Shown here in pieces: positions 28,473 to 37,269 of a DNA stretch of 64,000 bases. The stretch spans positions 744,001 to 808,000 of the forward strand of contig CAWIZY010000009.1 in NCBI GenBank assembly GCA_963840725.1. Direction: 5' to 3'. The notes under the pieces are model-generated. The model was not told the origin of the DNA. It did no database searches and saw only the letters and a program-made list of their open reading frames with translations. The stretch's first letter is position 1; the number at the start of each line of letters is the position of its first letter. The stretch is from CAVWDU01 sp963840725 (GTDB lineage: Bacteria; Pseudomonadota; Gammaproteobacteria; Pseudomonadales; Halieaceae). Made by a program: the position numbers and the translations under genes.

Positions 28473-28498
28473 CCCGGACAGCGGCGATGCCGTCCGGG
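28473..28498. terminator. Hairpin between convergent genes, likely bidirectional terminator
   Basis: CCCGGAC (28473-28479) pairs with GTCCGGG (28492-28498), and an inner GC pair extends the stem. A short T-rich run follows on the minus side. It serves the aminopeptidase gene from the left and cytochrome c' from the right. Confidence 0.6.
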
Positions 28499-28529
28499 AC
28501 CTGAGCGAAAGCACTTTAACTGTGAAGGC

Positions 28530-29009
28530 TCAGTAGAGGTATTCTTTGGATTTGTACTCGTCGTGACAAGCCTTGCAGGTTTTGCCGGTGGCGCCTACCT
28601 GCTCGGCAATGGCCTTGCGGTCGCCGGTCTGTGCAGTGGCGTTTAGCTTCGCCGCCGCTTTTTGCAGATCCGCAAACTTGGCTTCGAAATCAGCTTTGTT
28701 TTTCCATATGTCCGGTTTTGCACGGGTGGTGCCTTTGTCTGAGCCATCGGGGAAGCCCCGCATCAGGTCAAGCTGGGTAATGGCCTCCAGATCAGCGGCA
28801 AATCCCTTCAGTTGTTCGTCGTTCCAGGGCATTTCCCCCTTTACCATGGAACCCATGGGGCCAAAATTCATCGCCAGCAGAGTGAACCAGGACTGACGGT
28901 AGGATTGGGGGATTTCCTTGTCGTTAAAGTGGGACATCGCCATCGGTGAAACCAGTGCAGCACTGATAACGGTAGCCGCAAGGGCTTTAGGGAGCGTGAC
29001 AAACTTCAT
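28530..29009 (-). CDS. Cytochrome c' (class II, C-terminal haem)
   Basis: 159 residues. An AGGAA site fits the second ATG (29009) at ten bases; the first, at 29018, is too close. A signal peptide (ALAATVISAALVSPMAMS) is followed by a four-helix bundle region and a single haem site near the C-terminus, CKACH in GKTCKACHDEY, the hallmark of class II cytochromes. The motif VGATGKTCKACHDEYK fits cytochrome c' proteins, which bind NO and CO at a five-coordinate haem in the periplasm and are often linked to NO resistance. Its neighbours give no functional hint. It is convergent with the aminopeptidase and divergent from the AEC transporter. Confidence 0.88.
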   Translation of the reverse strand: MKFVTLPKALAATVISAALVSPMAMSHFNDKEIPQSYRQSWFTLLAMNFGPMGSMVKGEMPWNDEQLKGFAADLEAITQLDLMRGFPDGSDKGTTRAKPDIWKNKADFEAKFADLQKAAAKLNATAQTGDRKAIAEQVGATGKTCKACHDEYKSKEYLY

Positions 29010-29143
29010 AATAAGCATTTCCTTGTGTGTGCGGGGCCTCGGGTAGTGCTCGGTGCCGCTTTATAATAGCGAGGCTTGGCAAGCGCTGGCAAGGGCGGGT
29101 CGGCATGCCTGCCGCGTATAGTGCCAGCTTGGCCGTTTTGCAT

Positions 29144-29214
29144 AACGGTGATGTTCTGTATTAAGGGTGACGTTATGTATAAGGGTAACGTTCTGTCTGA
29201 GGGTAAGCAGGTGA
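29144..29214. repeat. Imperfect tandem repeat, about 19 bases, in the leader of the AEC transporter gene
   Basis: Units AACGGTGATGTTCTGTATT (29144), AAGGGTGACGTTATGTAT (29163), AAGGGTAACGTTCTGTCTG (29181) and a fourth partial unit from 29200 reach nearly to the GTG start. Each contains GGTRAYGTTMTGT. The two outer copies differ more than the two central ones. They could be operator copies or a slippage-prone tract. Confidence 0.65.
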
Positions 29215-29217
29215 CGC

Positions 29218-30186
29218 GTGACATTCGGTGATATTGCCGCCCTGATGCAGACCGCACTGGGGGTCTCATTACCTACCTTCGGCTGGGTCACGCTGGGCCT
29301 GTTCTTGCGCGGGTTCGGGGTGTTATCTGAACGGTGGATCGCTGGCATATCGCGGCTGGCTTTCAACGCGGGCTTGCCGGTTATGCTGTTTGCCGCAGCG
29401 GTACAGGTGGATTACCGCCAACTCGGGCAGGCGCTTTACGTCGCCGTGGGTGCTGCGGCGACGTTACTGGTCTTCGTGTTGAGTTGGGTCTACTGCCGCT
29501 GGCGAGGTTGGCCTTGGGCATGGCAGGGTATTTACGTCCAGGCGGCGTTTCGATCCAATCTGGCCATCGTCGGTGTGGCGCTTTGCATTGCCGCCTATGG
29601 CGAGCGCGGCGCGGTACTGGCTGCGCTGCCCATTGCGCTTTTGACTCTACTATATAACGTGTTGGCGGTTTGGGTTCTGGATGCGACACTGGGTTCCAAA
29701 ACGTCTCTGGGTACCATTGCGCTGGGGATAGGGCGCAACCCCCTGATCATCGGCATTGCGGCCGGTGTTGTGGTCTCGCTCTCTGGTGTACCTGTGCCCG
29801 AAGTAACCGGTGACTTGGGTGCCTTACTGTCGCGGTTCTTCCTCCCCCTGATGTTAGTCTGTATCGGCGGCTCACTGCGGATTGATAAGCTGCGCTCCGC
29901 CAGTCCTATCGTCTGGGAAGCAACGGCCTGGCGGCTGGCAGTGGCGCCCGCTCTCGGTGTGGGGCTCGCGCTGCTGGCCGGGGTGCGCGGTGACACCCTG
30001 GGGGTTCTGTTCCTGTTGCTTTCGTCACCGGTTGCTACCGCCAGCTTTGTGATGGTGGTTGCGGCCCGGGGAGACGGGGAATTGGCAGCCAATCTGGTGG
30101 TGCTCACCACACTGTGTTCACTGGTAACGGTCACGCTGGGGTTTTTCCTGCTGGTTTTGCTAGGCGTAGCAGGACAGCCGCTGTGA
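29218..30186 (+). CDS. AEC-family (auxin efflux carrier-like) transporter
   Basis: 322 residues with about ten hydrophobic segments in the two-bundle pattern of the AEC/BART superfamily, for example VTLGLFLRGFGVL, LYVAVGAAATLLVFVLSW, NPLIIGIAAGVVVSL and VLFLLLSSPVATASFVMVV, where the last motif is typical of the family. Members carry organic acids such as malate or malonate across the inner membrane; the substrate here is unknown. GTG start at 29218 follows GGTAAGCAGG. The gene ends 31 bases before the convergent acyl-CoA dehydrogenase stop. The tandem repeat directly upstream may regulate it. Confidence 0.88.
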   Translation: MTFGDIAALMQTALGVSLPTFGWVTLGLFLRGFGVLSERWIAGISRLAFNAGLPVMLFAAAVQVDYRQLGQALYVAVGAAATLLVFVLSWVYCRWRGWPWAWQGIYVQAAFRSNLAIVGVALCIAAYGERGAVLAALPIALLTLLYNVLAVWVLDATLGSKTSLGTIALGIGRNPLIIGIAAGVVVSLSGVPVPEVTGDLGALLSRFFLPLMLVCIGGSLRIDKLRSASPIVWEATAWRLAVAPALGVGLALLAGVRGDTLGVLFLLLSSPVATASFVMVVAARGDGELAANLVVLTTLCSLVTVTLGFFLLVLLGVAGQPL

Positions 30187-30217
30187 GACGCGGGCCGCCT
30201 GCAACACACCCCGGGCG

Positions 30218-31355
30218 CTAGCGTCCGAGCATGGAGCGCGCTACCAGTTCCCGCATGATCTCCGAAGTGCCCCCGTAAATGCGCTGTATTCTTGCATCTG
30301 TATAGAATCGTGAGATCGGGTATTCAGCGGTGTAACCGTAGCCGCCGAATAACTGCAGGCAGTCGTCAATCGTTTTGCATTGCATCTCGGTGCTGGCGTA
30401 CTTCAGCATGGCAGCGTCTTCGGCGCTGAGCTCTGACCGGGTGTAGGCATCCGCACACTTTTCATAGAAAGCCCGATTGATAGCGATCTCGGTTTTGACG
30501 TCTGCCAGACTGAAGCGCGTATTCTGGAAACTGGCAATGGTCTGGCCGAAAGCCTTGCGCTCCATTACGTAGTCGACGGTGATATCCAGGGCGCCCTCAG
30601 CGGCAGCTACTGCCTGAGCCGCGATACCCAGTCGCTCCCGGGGCAACTCGGTCATCATAATCACGAAGCCCTTGTTGAGCTCGCCGAGCAAGGCGTCAGC
30701 GGGGAGGCGCACGTCCTGGAAAAACAATTCGGCCGTGTCGGACGTGTGCTGACCGATTTTCTCGATTTTCTTGCCTTTTTCGAAGCCTGGCAGCTTGGCG
30801 TCGACCAGGAACAGGGAGGTGCCCTTGGCGCCTTTGCCGGGGTCGGTGATCGCCGCGACGATCACCATGTCTGCGAGAATCCCGTTGGTAATGAAGATTT
30901 TCGAGCCGTTCAGCACCCACTCGTCGCCATCGCGAACCGCCTGAGTGCGAATGCCCTGTACATCCGAGCCTGCGCCCGGCTCTGTCATCGCCAATGCGCC
31001 CAATACCTCGCCACTGACCATGCGTGTGAGCCACCGGTCTTTCTGGCCCTCGGTGCCAAAATGTTCAATGTAGGGCGCGACAATATTGCTGTGAATGCCA
31101 TAGCCCGACGCAATGCCACCAAAGCCCATTCTGGACATTTCTTCTATGATTGCGAACGTAACCAGGGGTGAGGCACCTGCGGCGCCAAAGGCCTCGGGCA
31201 TATCGGGGCACAGCAGCCCGGCCTGCGCCGAGTCGGCTCCACAGCTCTCTGGGTACCGCATGGGCTTCCTCCCAGTCTTCGATGTGGGGTGAAATCTCTT
31301 GTTCCAGGGCCCGCCGGGCCATATCGCGAAACAGGGTCAGTTCTTCATTGTCCAT
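30218..31355 (-). pseudogene. Acyl-CoA dehydrogenase, frameshifted near the N-terminus
   Basis: Residues from the ATG at 31355 (MDNEELTLFRDMARRALEQE, HAVPRELWSRLG) run in one frame. At about 31221-31235 a one-base indel moves to a second frame that carries the rest: QAGLLCPDMPEAFGAAGASP, ALAMTEPGAGSDVQGI (FAD/substrate loop), WVLNGSKIFITNG, the C-terminal LQLFGGYGYTAEYPISRFYTDARIQRIYGGTSEI with the usual base glutamate in that last motif. Together about 378 residues, normal length. The flavoenzyme would introduce the 2,3-double bond into an acyl-CoA. Its downstream neighbour, another acyl-metabolism gene, is also frameshifted, so the block may be a poorly resolved consensus. Confidence 0.82.
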
Positions 31356-31536
31356 CGTTGGCTCCAGTACATGTGCAGCGAGGCATTTTGCGCAAAAGCG
31401 TCACCGGAAACAATGCCCCGGGTCAGATTTCTGGTGGCGTTGCTTGTGCGCTGAAATTGCTCGCCCGGGACGCTGGCCTGCAGCGCGGGGAAGTGGTACA
31501 CTTAGCGCGTTTAAATTACCCGTCGGGAGAATCATC

Positions 31537-32971
31537 ATGCGTGACTACAAGCAATTCTACATCAACGGTGAGTGGGTCGACCCTGCGGTCCCCAATGATT
31601 TCGAAGTGATAAACCCCGCCACAGAAGAGCCCTGCGCGGTAGATCTCCCTGGGTTCGGCTGCGGATGTAGACAAAGCCGTTGCAGCGGCCAAAGCGGCTT
31701 TTCCGTCTTTCAGCCGCACCACTCGCGCAGAGCGCGTGGAATTACTCGAGGCCTGTGCGGAGGTGTATCAAGAAGCGCTATAAGACATCGCTGACTGCCA
31801 TTCGAGAAGAAATGGGCGCGCCGGCCAAGCTGGCCAATACGGCGCCCAGGCCTATTGTGGTCTGGGCCATCTGCAGGAGGCGGCCAAGGTGCTCAAGGAC
31901 TTCGCCTTTGAAGAAGACCTCGGGTGAGCACCGGGTGTTCAAGGAGCCAATCGGTGTTTGTGGTCTGATTACGCCCTGGAACTGGCCGGTCAACCAGATC
32001 GGCTGCAAGGTGGCGCCGGCATTGGCCGTGGGTTGCACCATGGTGCTCAAGCCCAGCGAGGTGGCGCCCCTGTCGGCCTACCTGTGGACGCAGGTGATGC
32101 ATGAGGCAGGGGTGCCCGGCCGGCGTCTTCAACATGGTTAATGGCGACGGTCCGGGGGTCGGTACCGCGCTGTCCAAGCACCCGGATGTGGACATGATGT
32201 CGTTCACCGGCTCAACCCGGGCCGGCACCCTGGTGGCGCAGAACGCAGCGCCCACGGTCAAGCGGGTCACCCAGGAACTGGGCGGCAAATCGCCTAATAT
32301 CGTGCTCGACGACGCCGATCTGGAAGCAGCGGTAACCGGTGGTGTGATGCACATGTACAACAACACAGGCCAGTCCTGTAACGCGCCCTCGCGCATGCTG
32401 GTGCCGGCGGCCAAGCTGGCCGAGGCCGAGGCGATTGCAGCCAGGGTTTCCGAGCAGGTCGTGGTCGGCGACCCGACCGCAGAAGGCACCACCATGGGCC
32501 CTGTGGTATCGGAGGTGCAGTTCAACAAGATCCAGGGCCTGATCGAAGAAGGGTATAGAAGAAGGCGCCAAGCTGGTCGCCGGTGGTCCCGGACGCCCGG
32601 AAGGGCTGGATAAGTGGCTATTTCGTCAGCCCACGGTTTTTTCTAACGTCAATAACGATATGACTATTGCCCGAGAAGAGATCTTTGGTCCTGTGCTGGT
32701 GATGATCCCCTACGAGACCGAAGAAGAGGCGATCAAGATGGCTAACGATACCCCCTATGGCCTGGCCGGGTATGTGCAGAGTGGGGACATCGACCACGCT
32801 CGGGCAGTGGCCTCGCAGATCCGTGCTGGCAATATCCACATCAATGGCGCCTCTGGTGGCTTCGAGGTTCCTTTCGGTGGTTTCAAACAGTCCGGTAACG
32901 GGCGGGAGTGGGGGCATCACGGCTTCACTGACTTCCTTGAAATCAAGGCGGTTGAAGGCTACGGCGCCTAG
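31537..32971 (+). pseudogene. Aldehyde dehydrogenase with many frameshifts
   Basis: A complete ALDH can be read only by changing frame at least six times: near 31640, 31775, 31850, 31922, 32116 and 32552, plus a compensated pair at about 32612-32625. Pieces include INGEWVDPAV, VFKEPIGVCGLITPWNWPVN, ELGGKSPNIVLDDADLEA, NTGQSCNAPSRMLVP with the catalytic cysteine, REEIFGPVLVMIPY and the end EVPFGGFKQSGNGREWG. Several shifts add one G or C to a short run. The amino-acid sequence between the shifts is well conserved and internal stops are all shift-induced, which argues for recent or technical damage. Glycerol kinase starts two bases after its stop, so an intact version would be in operon with it. 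Confidence 0.85.
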
Positions 32972-32973
32972 CC

Positions 32974-34464
32974 ATGGCCGCTTATGTACTCGCTATCGAC
33001 CAGGGGACCACGGGTAGCACTGTCGCCCTGATGGACGATCGAGGGTGCATTGTCGGCAGCGTTAATCGGGAGTTCCCGCAGATCTATCCCCAGCCGGGAT
33101 GGGTGGAACATCGCCCCGAGGATATTTGGTCATCCCTGATCAAGGGCCTCCGGAGCTTGCTGCGCAAAAAGCTGTGCAAGGTCACCGACATCGCTGCCAT
33201 CGGCATCACGAACCAGCGGGAAACCGCATTGCTGTGGGACCGAAATAGCGGCGAGGCGCTCAATAACGCGGTGGTCTGGCAATGCCGCCGGACCACCGAG
33301 TTTTGTGAGACGCTCAAAGTGGCAGGCCACGAAGCGGAGCTTCAGGCGCGCTCCGGGCTGCTATTGGATCCGTATTTCTCAGCCAGTAAATTTCGCTGGT
33401 TGCTGGAGCATTCCAGCGGCGTGAAAGCCCGCTTGCGGCGAGGGCAGGTCGCCGCAGGTACTGTCGATAGCTACCTGATCTGGCGACTGACCGGTGGGTC
33501 TGCTCATGTCACCGATGTTTCGAATGCATCGCGGACTTCTTTAATGAATCTGGAGACCACCACCTGGGACCCGGCGCTGCTGGCGCTTTTTGAGGTGCCG
33601 GAGTCCATTCTGCCTCGCATCGTACCCAGCAGTGGGGTTCTTGGTCATACTGCCGGTGTGCCGGGCCTGCCCGATGGCATACCTGTCGCGGGGGTGGCAG
33701 GGGATCAACACGCGGCCTTGTTCGGGCAGTCTTGCTTTAGCGTTGGTGACGCTAAATGCACCTTCGGTACCGGTTCATTTATTCTGATGAATACCGGCAA
33801 TCAGCCACTCAAGTCTTCCGCCCGTCTGTTGAGCACTGTGGCCTGGCAGTTAGGCGATGAGGGTAAGCCGGTATACGCACTGGAGGGCGGGGCATTTATT
33901 TGCGGCGCGGCGGTGCAATGGCTGCGCGATGGCCTGAAGCTGATCAAGCGGGCCGAAGATATCGAAGCGCTCGCAGAGACTGTGGAGGACCACGGGGGTG
34001 TTGAGTTTGTACCCGCGCTGACCGGTCTGGGCGCACCCCACTGGGCGCCTCACGCCAGAGGCATGCTCAGCGGTCTGACTCGGGGTACAAACCGGGGACA
34101 CATTGCACGCGCCACACTGGATGCCATGGCGCTGCAAAACGCAGACATTCTCAGGGCGATGGAAAGCGACCTGGGCAAGCGCATGAAGCCGCTGAGGGTC
34201 GACGGTGGCGCCACAGCCAATGATCTCTTGTTACAAATTCAGGCTGACGTATTGGGCAGAAAACTGATCAGGCCCGCTGTCATTGAAACCACGGTCGCCG
34301 GCGCTTGTTATCTCGCCGGGCTGGGCGTTGGACTTTGGAGCAATACGGCTCAGTTACGCAAAATCTGGCGGGCGGAGCGCGAGTTTACGGTCGAAATGAC
34401 TGCCGCAGCGCGGCGTAAACGTCAGGCTTCGTGGCAGGCGGCGGTAGGGCGTGCACTGCACTAA
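32974..34464 (+). CDS. glpK: Glycerol kinase
   Basis: 496 residues, full length. FGGY-kinase motifs are clear: AIDQGTTGSTVALMD at the N-terminus, GWVEHRPEDIW, ITNQRETALLWDR, the adenine-site region VAGDQHAALFGQSCF, FGTGSFILMNTG, GLGAPHWAPHARGM and LRVDGGATANDLLLQ. It phosphorylates glycerol to glycerol-3-phosphate in the cytoplasm. It begins two bases after the frameshifted aldehyde dehydrogenase, a common pairing for glycerol or alcohol breakdown. No glpF or glpD is beside it. The gene is intact, which contrasts with the damaged genes just upstream. Its MAAY ATG has no clear Shine-Dalgarno except within the upstream coding end. Confidence 0.95.
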   Translation: MAAYVLAIDQGTTGSTVALMDDRGCIVGSVNREFPQIYPQPGWVEHRPEDIWSSLIKGLRSLLRKKLCKVTDIAAIGITNQRETALLWDRNSGEALNNAVVWQCRRTTEFCETLKVAGHEAELQARSGLLLDPYFSASKFRWLLEHSSGVKARLRRGQVAAGTVDSYLIWRLTGGSAHVTDVSNASRTSLMNLETTTWDPALLALFEVPESILPRIVPSSGVLGHTAGVPGLPDGIPVAGVAGDQHAALFGQSCFSVGDAKCTFGTGSFILMNTGNQPLKSSARLLSTVAWQLGDEGKPVYALEGGAFICGAAVQWLRDGLKLIKRAEDIEALAETVEDHGGVEFVPALTGLGAPHWAPHARGMLSGLTRGTNRGHIARATLDAMALQNADILRAMESDLGKRMKPLRVDGGATANDLLLQIQADVLGRKLIRPAVIETTVAGACYLAGLGVGLWSNTAQLRKIWRAEREFTVEMTAAARRKRQASWQAAVGRALH

Positions 34465-34466
34465 GC

Positions 34467-34505
34467 TTTCACTGCCAGGCTTTCACTGCCAGGCTTTCAG
34501 TGCCT
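34467..34505. repeat. Short tandem repeat, 14-base unit, after glpK
   Basis: CTTTCACTGCCAGG occurs twice in a row, with a third copy altered and truncated (CTTTCAGTGCC). It lies between convergent glpK and the coiled-coil gene. No stem with a T-run is seen, so it is not a classical terminator. Confidence 0.6.
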
Positions 34506-34569
34506 GCTCCAGGCCCGGACTGCGAGTCCCGGCGCACCCGCTCGAAGAAGAGGGCGCTAGAGGCGCTAG

Positions 34570-35496
34570 CTAAAGGCCGTTGGCCTTCAGAGGCTTGGCT
34601 GTGACCCTGGCGACCTCCGCTGTTTCCCGATCGCGTATCCGGGTTTCCTGCAGTTCCAGTACCTTTAGCTTTCCCTCAGCCACCTTATTGACCTCGATTT
34701 CGCGCTCGCGGAGCTTGGCCAGTTTACCTTCCATCAGCCGCAGGACCTCAGTCTCCTGCTCCTTAAGTCGAGCCAATTCTTCCACCACGGTGCCGCTGGC
34801 ATTGGCCTGGGCTTCGCGCAGTTCATTAATTCGCACTGTAAGATATTGCTCAGCGCGCTTCTGGCACTCCTCGAGACGGCTTGTTTCGGCACGCATCGCG
34901 ACGAGGACCTGCTCGCCCTGGCCGTGCAAGGTGATCAGCTGTTGTTCGCTGTCCAGCCTGGCCTGTTCGATCTGGCATTGCAGGTTTTCGTCACTGTTTT
35001 CGAGCCGCTCTTTGAGCTCGACTATTTTTTGCTCAAGCTGCTGAATTTCATTACGCAACTGTTTGCAGTAATCCTGCTCTGCCTGCCGCAGCCGGGCGAT
35101 TTCAGGACCCAGGTTGTCGTTTGCGCTGCCCGCAGACTCCTTCAGACGCTTTAATTTGGCTTGGGAATCGCGGACATTATCGCGAACCTTCTGTGCCAGC
35201 GCTTCTATTTCGGCTTCTGTTTCGCTCCGGGCCTGTGACTCGGCATCCCGCAGCGACTGAACCGCCTCGTTGGTCTTCTCGCTGAACGCCTGGCCCTCCT
35301 GTCGCAGCGCCTCGATTTCCAGCCTGGCTGTCTCCCGGGCTTTTTCTGCCAGGGCTTCCAGTTGATCCAATTCGGCTTGTGCCGTGCGTTCCGCGAGTTC
35401 CGCTGACAATTTCAGGCCGGAAATCTCGTCCGCAGCCTGTTCCCGGATCTCCTCCGCCAGCTCTGCATGGAGAGTTTCTGCTTCCATATCCTTCAT
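34570..35496 (-). CDS. Predicted coiled-coil protein of unknown function
   Basis: 308 residues from an ATG at 35496 with GGAA nine bases upstream; the frame stays open to 35583 but that start has no ribosome binding site. Almost the whole protein is highly charged (Glu/Lys/Arg/Gln) with heptad-like leucines and short repeats such as LAEKARETARLEIEALRQEG and LKEQETEVLRLMEGKLAKLREREIE, which predicts long coiled coils. No signal, membrane or enzymatic motif is seen. Similar architectures occur in structural or partition proteins, but no family can be named. It is convergent with glpK and divergent from moaC. Confidence 0.65.
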   Translation of the reverse strand: MKDMEAETLHAELAEEIREQAADEISGLKLSAELAERTAQAELDQLEALAEKARETARLEIEALRQEGQAFSEKTNEAVQSLRDAESQARSETEAEIEALAQKVRDNVRDSQAKLKRLKESAGSANDNLGPEIARLRQAEQDYCKQLRNEIQQLEQKIVELKERLENSDENLQCQIEQARLDSEQQLITLHGQGEQVLVAMRAETSRLEECQKRAEQYLTVRINELREAQANASGTVVEELARLKEQETEVLRLMEGKLAKLREREIEVNKVAEGKLKVLELQETRIRDRETAEVARVTAKPLKANGL

Positions 35497-35972
35497 GTTG
35501 ATTCCGTCACACTGGCTAGACAGCCCCATCAGAGGACCTTGGTACCGGGTGAGCGCGGTAACCGCAGGTACTGAGGTTTGCAAGGGCTGTTGGTTACTTA
35601 CTTTCAGGAATGTAGAGGATTTGTGCCGTTGGCGCTATCCCCGCAAGCCCTCAGTGCCTCATTGGCATGGCATTCTGCGAGTCAGTTCTCATCTGAACGG
35701 CTTGGTCTTGCATGTCTGCCCTGTGCTTAGTCCTGTGCTTGGTCCACTTATCGTTGGGGCTTCGCCAGAGCAGATCGCGGTTGCCGGGCAGCCAGTGTCA
35801 GGACGATGCTGATCTCGGCCAGACCCAGGACCACGATATTGAGCCGGTTGCTGCGATCTTGCGTAGCAGGAGATGGGGATACAGGCGCTGACGCGTGAGG
35901 CGGTCTGCCACTGTCAATCCCGGTATAGATTGGATAGACTTTGCCGCTCTCTGAACAGCGGTTACATGATCT
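35497..35972. other. 476-base divergent gap without a supported gene
   Basis: It lies between the coiled-coil gene and moaC and must hold both promoters. I see no clear -10/-35 pair, no terminator and no structure typical of the molybdenum-cofactor riboswitch. A hydrophobic stretch (RSNRLNIVVLGLAEISIVL) in a minus frame near 35810 lacks a start and ribosome binding site, so it is not called. Confidence 0.5.
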
Positions 35973-36467
35973 ATGGGCAAGCTCACGCATCTCGACGATT
36001 CCGGCGCCGCCCGGATGGTGGATATTGGCGACAAGCCGACCACCGAGCGGGTCGCACGGGCCGGCGCGGTGATCGTGATGCAGGCAACCACCCTCGGCCT
36101 GCTGCAGGACAAAAGCCATAAGAAGGGCGACGTGTTGGCCGTAGCCCGGATTGCCGGTATACAGGCGGCGAAAAAGTGTCACGAGCTTATACCGCTGTGT
36201 CATCCGGTGATGCTGACTGCGGTCACAGTGGCGTTTTCAGTCGATGAGCCGGCCGGTTGCTTGCGGGTAGAGGCCTGCTGTAAGGTGCGCGAGCGCACCG
36301 GCGTCGAGATGGAGGCACTGACCGCAGCCTCGGTAGCCGCGCTGACCGTCTACGATATGTGCAAGGCCGTTGACCGGGGTATGCACATCGAAGAAGTCCG
36401 ACTGCTGGAGAAGCAGGGCGGCCGCTCCGGGCATTGGTTATGGGATCCGCATGAGGCTGACACCTGA
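35973..36467 (+). CDS. moaC: Cyclic pyranopterin monophosphate synthase
   Basis: 164 residues, normal size. Conserved active-site stretches are present: MVDIGDKPTTERVARA, KKCHELIPLCHPVMLT and TGVEMEALTAASVAALTVYDM. MoaC converts the cyclic 3',8-cH2GTP made by MoaA into cyclic pyranopterin monophosphate, the second step of molybdenum cofactor synthesis. Start is ATG 35973; the stop overlaps the moaD start (TGATG). moaA and moaB are not beside it and must lie elsewhere. Confidence 0.95.
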   Translation: MGKLTHLDDSGAARMVDIGDKPTTERVARAGAVIVMQATTLGLLQDKSHKKGDVLAVARIAGIQAAKKCHELIPLCHPVMLTAVTVAFSVDEPAGCLRVEACCKVRERTGVEMEALTAASVAALTVYDMCKAVDRGMHIEEVRLLEKQGGRSGHWLWDPHEADT

Positions 36468-36721
36468 TGTTGCGGGTAGTTTTGTTTGCGCGGATACGCG
36501 AACAGCTGGGCTGCGACGGTGTTGACGTGCCCTGGGGGCCTGAGTTGGCGACATTAACGGCGCTGGAACGCTGGTTGGTTGAACAACACGGCGCTGCATG
36601 GGCAGAGATGCTGGCCGAGGATAACCTGGTTCGGGCAGTGAATCATCGAGTGGTATGCTCGGATATGGCGTTGGCCGATAAGGATGAGATTGCCTTCTAT
36701 CCGCCAGTGACCGGCGGGTAA
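36467..36721 (+). CDS. moaD: Molybdopterin synthase small subunit
   Basis: 84 residues, a ubiquitin-like fold protein ending in the required Gly-Gly (PPVTGG), whose C-terminus is adenylated and thiocarboxylated to carry sulfur. With MoaE it adds two sulfurs to the pyranopterin. Overlaps moaC by one base and is followed by moaE after three bases, so the three are translated as one unit. Confidence 0.93.
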   Translation: MLRVVLFARIREQLGCDGVDVPWGPELATLTALERWLVEQHGAAWAEMLAEDNLVRAVNHRVVCSDMALADKDEIAFYPPVTGG

Positions 36722-36724
36722 GTC

Positions 36725-37201
36725 ATGACGGAGTTGACTATCCGGGTGCAGACGGACGATTTCGATGTTGGCACGCTACAGCGCGCATTGTTAGGCGAAG
36801 GCTTCGCAACCGGCGCCATAGCGACTTTTACCGGTCACGTGCGCAGTGATGAGGGGACGAAGTCTCAGCCGTCGATGTTTCTGGAACACTACCCGGGCAT
36901 GACAGAACGGTGTATCGAAGCTATTGCCCTCGAGGCTGCGGGGCGTTGGCCACTGCTCGCTGCGACCGTGGTCCATCGTGTGGGGTGGTTGTGCCCTGGA
37001 GAGCAGATTGTTTGGGTAGGTGTGGCATCCCCTCATCGCGAGGAAGCGTTTCTTGCCTGTGAGTATGTGATGGATTATTTGAAAACCAGAGCGCCCTTGT
37101 GGAAAAAGGAACTCAGCGCAGACGGCGTCCGCTGGGTTGACGGCAGGCAGTCTGATGAGGATCGGGCTGCACGCTGGAGCGGCGTCACTCATGCGGAGTA
37201 A
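36725..37201 (+). CDS. moaE: Molybdopterin synthase large subunit
   Basis: 158 residues. Signature elements: GAIATFTGHVR, LEHYPGMTERCIEAIA, VHRVGWLCPGEQIVWVGVA, HREEAFLACEYVMDYLKTRAPLWKKE, where the lysines bind substrate. It binds the MoaD C-terminal thiocarboxylate and converts the pyranopterin to molybdopterin. ATG start four bases after the moaD stop. Completes the moaC-moaD-moaE unit. Confidence 0.95.
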   Translation: MTELTIRVQTDDFDVGTLQRALLGEGFATGAIATFTGHVRSDEGTKSQPSMFLEHYPGMTERCIEAIALEAAGRWPLLAATVVHRVGWLCPGEQIVWVGVASPHREEAFLACEYVMDYLKTRAPLWKKELSADGVRWVDGRQSDEDRAARWSGVTHAE

Positions 37202-37269
37202 TCTGCCCATCGGGCCGCTGCTCGTTTTTATCCTGGCCATCTACAGCCGGTTTCACTGGGAGCACCAGC

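Noticed and set aside
29144..29214. CRISPR array
   Set aside because: Units are directly adjacent and imperfect, with no spacers of even length and no cas genes in the window.
31537..32971. Programmed frameshifting
   Set aside because: Too many shifts in both directions, without slippery heptamers or conserved structures.
35584..35972. Molybdenum-cofactor riboswitch before moaC
   Set aside because: Such elements usually precede moaA, and I could not fold a convincing aptamer from the sequence by eye.
35748..36203. Minus-strand open frame overlapping moaC
   Set aside because: Mostly antisense to moaC, with no start signal; the hydrophobic piece near 35810 is not enough to call a gene.
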